In this document: one piece after another, positions 33,340 through 34,917 of the stretch | Position numbering within the stretch: position 1 is the first letter of the stretch | Layout of the letters: the number at the start of each line of letters is the position of its first letter | Source of the DNA: an uncultured Lentisphaerota bacterium | Lineage (GTDB): Bacteria; Verrucomicrobiota; Lentisphaeria; Victivallales; GWF2-50-93 | DNA length: 34,917 nt | NCBI GenBank assembly: GCA_903872565.1 | Contig: CAIQLG010000482.1 | Coordinates: forward strand, 1 to 34,917 | Direction: 5' to 3' | Program-made: the position numbers and the translations under genes | Notes under the pieces: model-generated | What the model was told of the DNA's origin: nothing | The model's input: only the letters and a program-made list of their open reading frames with translations | Databases searched by the model: none

Positions 33340-33889
33340 TCTTTTGTTACAGCTAAGATGCGATGAAAATATGAATTTTAACAATTGGCTTCTCACATAC
33401 TTAAGAGAGAGAACAGAAGCCGTTGAAAAAGGGGTGGATAGATTTGATGAGGACAGATTTGAGACTGATGTTGTCTTCCGTTCCGAATTAAAGCTATTGA
33501 AGAAATATAAGGACTTACTAAATAAACAAAAGGGATCGTCATTAACAGACTCTGAGTTGAACAAGATAAAACAGATGAAGAGCTTTCTTAATCTCTCAAA
33601 GTTCGCGGATTTACCATATCCTGGAATGATAATCAATCAGCATGGAGAAGCACCGGATAAGATTAATGAAGACTTGAAAATTATTCGGAAGTCTCTTGTG
33701 AATTTAAACTTAAAAAATGGTGATGAGTTAAAACAGACGTTAAAAATGTTTGAAGATTTTTTTGAAAAATATAAAGAGCAAAGTGATAACCTCCTGTACA
33801 AAGGAAAAGGAGCCAAAGATTTTTATGAAATTCTCAAGGATAAGGAATACTTTCCCCATGAGGGATCTGAATCTTTTGTAGGAAATTAA
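33326..33889 (+). CDS. Unrecognised charged, AT-rich gene
   Basis: A 187-residue protein, Lys/Glu/Asn-rich and mostly helical in appearance, with no signal peptide or cysteine motif. Repeated helical stretches such as RSELKLLKKYKDLLNKQKG and DELKQTLKMFEDFFEKYKEQ suggest a coiled-coil bundle. It starts within the end of the preceding interrupted frame (ATG 33326, with another ATG at 33332) and ends two bases before the radical SAM gene, so the three form one transcription unit. Its base composition is clearly more AT-rich than most of the window, a sign of transfer. No function is proposed. Confidence 0.65.
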   Translation: MNMINLLLQLRCDENMNFNNWLLTYLRERTEAVEKGVDRFDEDRFETDVVFRSELKLLKKYKDLLNKQKGSSLTDSELNKIKQMKSFLNLSKFADLPYPGMIINQHGEAPDKINEDLKIIRKSLVNLNLKNGDELKQTLKMFEDFFEKYKEQSDNLLYKGKGAKDFYEILKDKEYFPHEGSESFVGN

Positions 33890-33891
33890 CC

Positions 33892-34755
33892 ATGAACTAC
33901 CGAGAACCATTGTTTCGACCGCCTGGCGAGGCCGACAGCCTGATCTTCCAGGTTGCCTACGGCTGCCCGCATAATACTTGCTCATTCTGCCTGATGTATA
34001 AAACTGTCCGCTATGAACTGCGGAATTTAAACGATGTGAAGAAAGAGATCGAGAAGGCGGGCCGTTCGTATCCTGAGACGCGGCGGATTTTTCTGGCGGA
34101 TGGCGATGTGATGACTCTCGAATATGAATATCTCTGCGAACTGCTTGAGCATCTCAACAAAAACTTCGCGAACCTCGCAAGAGTCAATCTCTACGCCAAC
34201 GGCAGTTCCATAATTGCGAAATCCGCAGAACAATTGGCAAAACTTAAAGAGCTTAAGCTTAACACGTTATATCTCGGCCTCGAGACGGGAGACGACGATC
34301 TGCTGAAACTCGTTAGGAAAAAGGAAGCCGTTGACACAATGGTGGAGGCAGCAGTGCTGGCGCAGTCCTGCGGATTGCGCTGTTCGGTGATGGTTCTGCT
34401 CGGACTCGGCGGGAAAGAAATGACAGCGATGCACAGCGAAAAGACTGCCGCCGCATTGAACCGCATGCAGCCTAGACTGCTCTCGTTTTTGAGGTTCATA
34501 GAGTTGCCGCAGACAAAAATGTTCGAGAGATATGAAAGCCTGACCGAATATGATGCCGTCAAGGAATTATACGATATTATGGAGAGGCTTGATTTGAAGA
34601 GGACGGTTATCCGGGCGAACCACAGTTCGAATCCGGTTCCGCTCGAGGGACGGCTGTATCAGGACAAGTCGCGGCTTCTCGTTGAAATAGCGTCAATTCT
34701 GAAATCTCCACTCCTGGACAAAAAAGGCCCGGGCGCAACGCCTATGTGGCTGTGA
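33892..34755 (+). CDS. Radical SAM protein
   Basis: A 287-residue radical SAM enzyme. The 4Fe-4S cluster motif is YGCPHNTCSFCLMY (Cys-x4-Cys-x2-Cys), the spacing usual for a COG1032-like 'Fe-S oxidoreductase' subgroup, followed by YKTVRYELRNLNDV. ADGDVMTL (after beta 2), VNLYANGSSI, LGLETGDDDLLKLVRKKE and MVLLGLGGKE are the remaining barrel strands and SAM-binding loops. No additional cofactor-binding domain is seen, and the reaction is unknown. GGAAA lies about ten bases before the ATG. It converges with the transposase-like fragment at the window end. Confidence 0.9.
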   Translation: MNYREPLFRPPGEADSLIFQVAYGCPHNTCSFCLMYKTVRYELRNLNDVKKEIEKAGRSYPETRRIFLADGDVMTLEYEYLCELLEHLNKNFANLARVNLYANGSSIIAKSAEQLAKLKELKLNTLYLGLETGDDDLLKLVRKKEAVDTMVEAAVLAQSCGLRCSVMVLLGLGGKEMTAMHSEKTAAALNRMQPRLLSFLRFIELPQTKMFERYESLTEYDAVKELYDIMERLDLKRTVIRANHSSNPVPLEGRLYQDKSRLLVEIASILKSPLLDKKGPGATPMWL

Positions 34756-34768
34756 AAACAAAACAGGG

Positions 34769-34917
34769 TCACACCTCCGTTTTTCTTTTTTCAATAGAAT
34801 TGCGTATATTCTCCAGTTCACGTTTTAACGCCTTGTCTTCAAGCACTTTTGTCGAGAGCTTGTCTTTTAACGTATTAAGGCCGCTGATTTTAAGGTTGAA
34901 CCTGGTTGCGATTTCAG
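34769..34917 (-). CDS. 3' end of a possible REP-associated (Y1/RAYT-like) transposase, partial
   Basis: A minus-strand frame enters from the right edge and ends with TGA at 34769-34771. It encodes 48 residues: IATRFNLKISGLNTLKDKLS, then TKVLEDKALKRELENIRNSI, then EKRKTEV. This resembles the DnaA-like helix-turn-helix tail of some REP-associated tyrosine transposases (family F-x-x-x-x-S-x-L-...-K-x-x-x-D-x-x-L-x-x-x-L). The catalytic HUH and Tyr residues would lie outside the window, so the assignment rests on the tail alone and could be another DNA-binding protein. Confidence 0.4.
   Translation of the reverse strand, partial: EIATRFNLKISGLNTLKDKLSTKVLEDKALKRELENIRNSIEKRKTEV

Overview
The window looks like chromosomal DNA of a Gram-negative bacterium of the PVC group, with Lentisphaerota or a close relative as my best guess. 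This is inferred from three things: several lipoprotein or Sec-type signals, a MoxR-DUF58-BatA/VWA operon ending in a huge membrane-anchored coiled-coil protein and an exported alpha/alpha-toroid protein, and an ECF sigma/FecR-type anti-sigma pair placed directly upstream. No rRNA, tRNA, CRISPR array or complete insertion sequence was found.

Layout. (1) Positions 1-3497: an outward promoter at the left edge, then speA (arginine decarboxylase) and panC (pantothenate synthetase) on the minus strand. speA has a hairpin-rich leader. The panC terminator carries a palindromic element in its loop. (2) 3629-7325, plus strand: a PAP2 phosphatase coupled to a COG4705-type membrane protein, a half-size EamA transporter and a two-domain PPK2 polyphosphate:AMP phosphotransferase. 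(3) 7326-10679, minus strand: a clostripain-like exported cysteine peptidase and a class-C beta-lactamase-fold lipoprotein. (4) 10680-11252: no intact gene, two 82-bp palindromic elements and a gene remnant. (5) 11253-30666, minus strand: ECF sigma, FecR-like anti-sigma, MoxR ATPase, DUF58, BatA/VWA, a second VWA protein, a 2876-residue protein with three long internal repeats, and a toroid protein. The last four genes are joined by three ATGA start/stop overlaps. (6) 30667-34917: a mosaic accessory stretch with a DUF2284 metal-binding protein, a small lipoprotein, a ParE/RelE-type toxin-antitoxin pair, an amber-interrupted small exported ORF, an unrecognised AT-rich gene, a radical SAM protein and the 3' end of a possible REP-associated transposase.

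How the genes may work together. The sigma/anti-sigma pair probably senses an envelope or periplasmic condition. MoxR-DUF58-VWA modules elsewhere act as ATP-driven chaperone or assembly systems, so the giant coiled-coil protein and the toroid protein are natural candidates for clients or structural outputs. That link is inference from gene order.

The most unusual feature is a family of intergenic palindromic elements. Each has an outer stem and two inner hairpins, which would form a three-way junction. A second hairpin module, bounded by CAT and ACAGGT, sits inside the loops of several different elements, in either arm and either orientation. Its stem shows compensatory base changes between copies. 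I do not recognise this nested arrangement as a named family.
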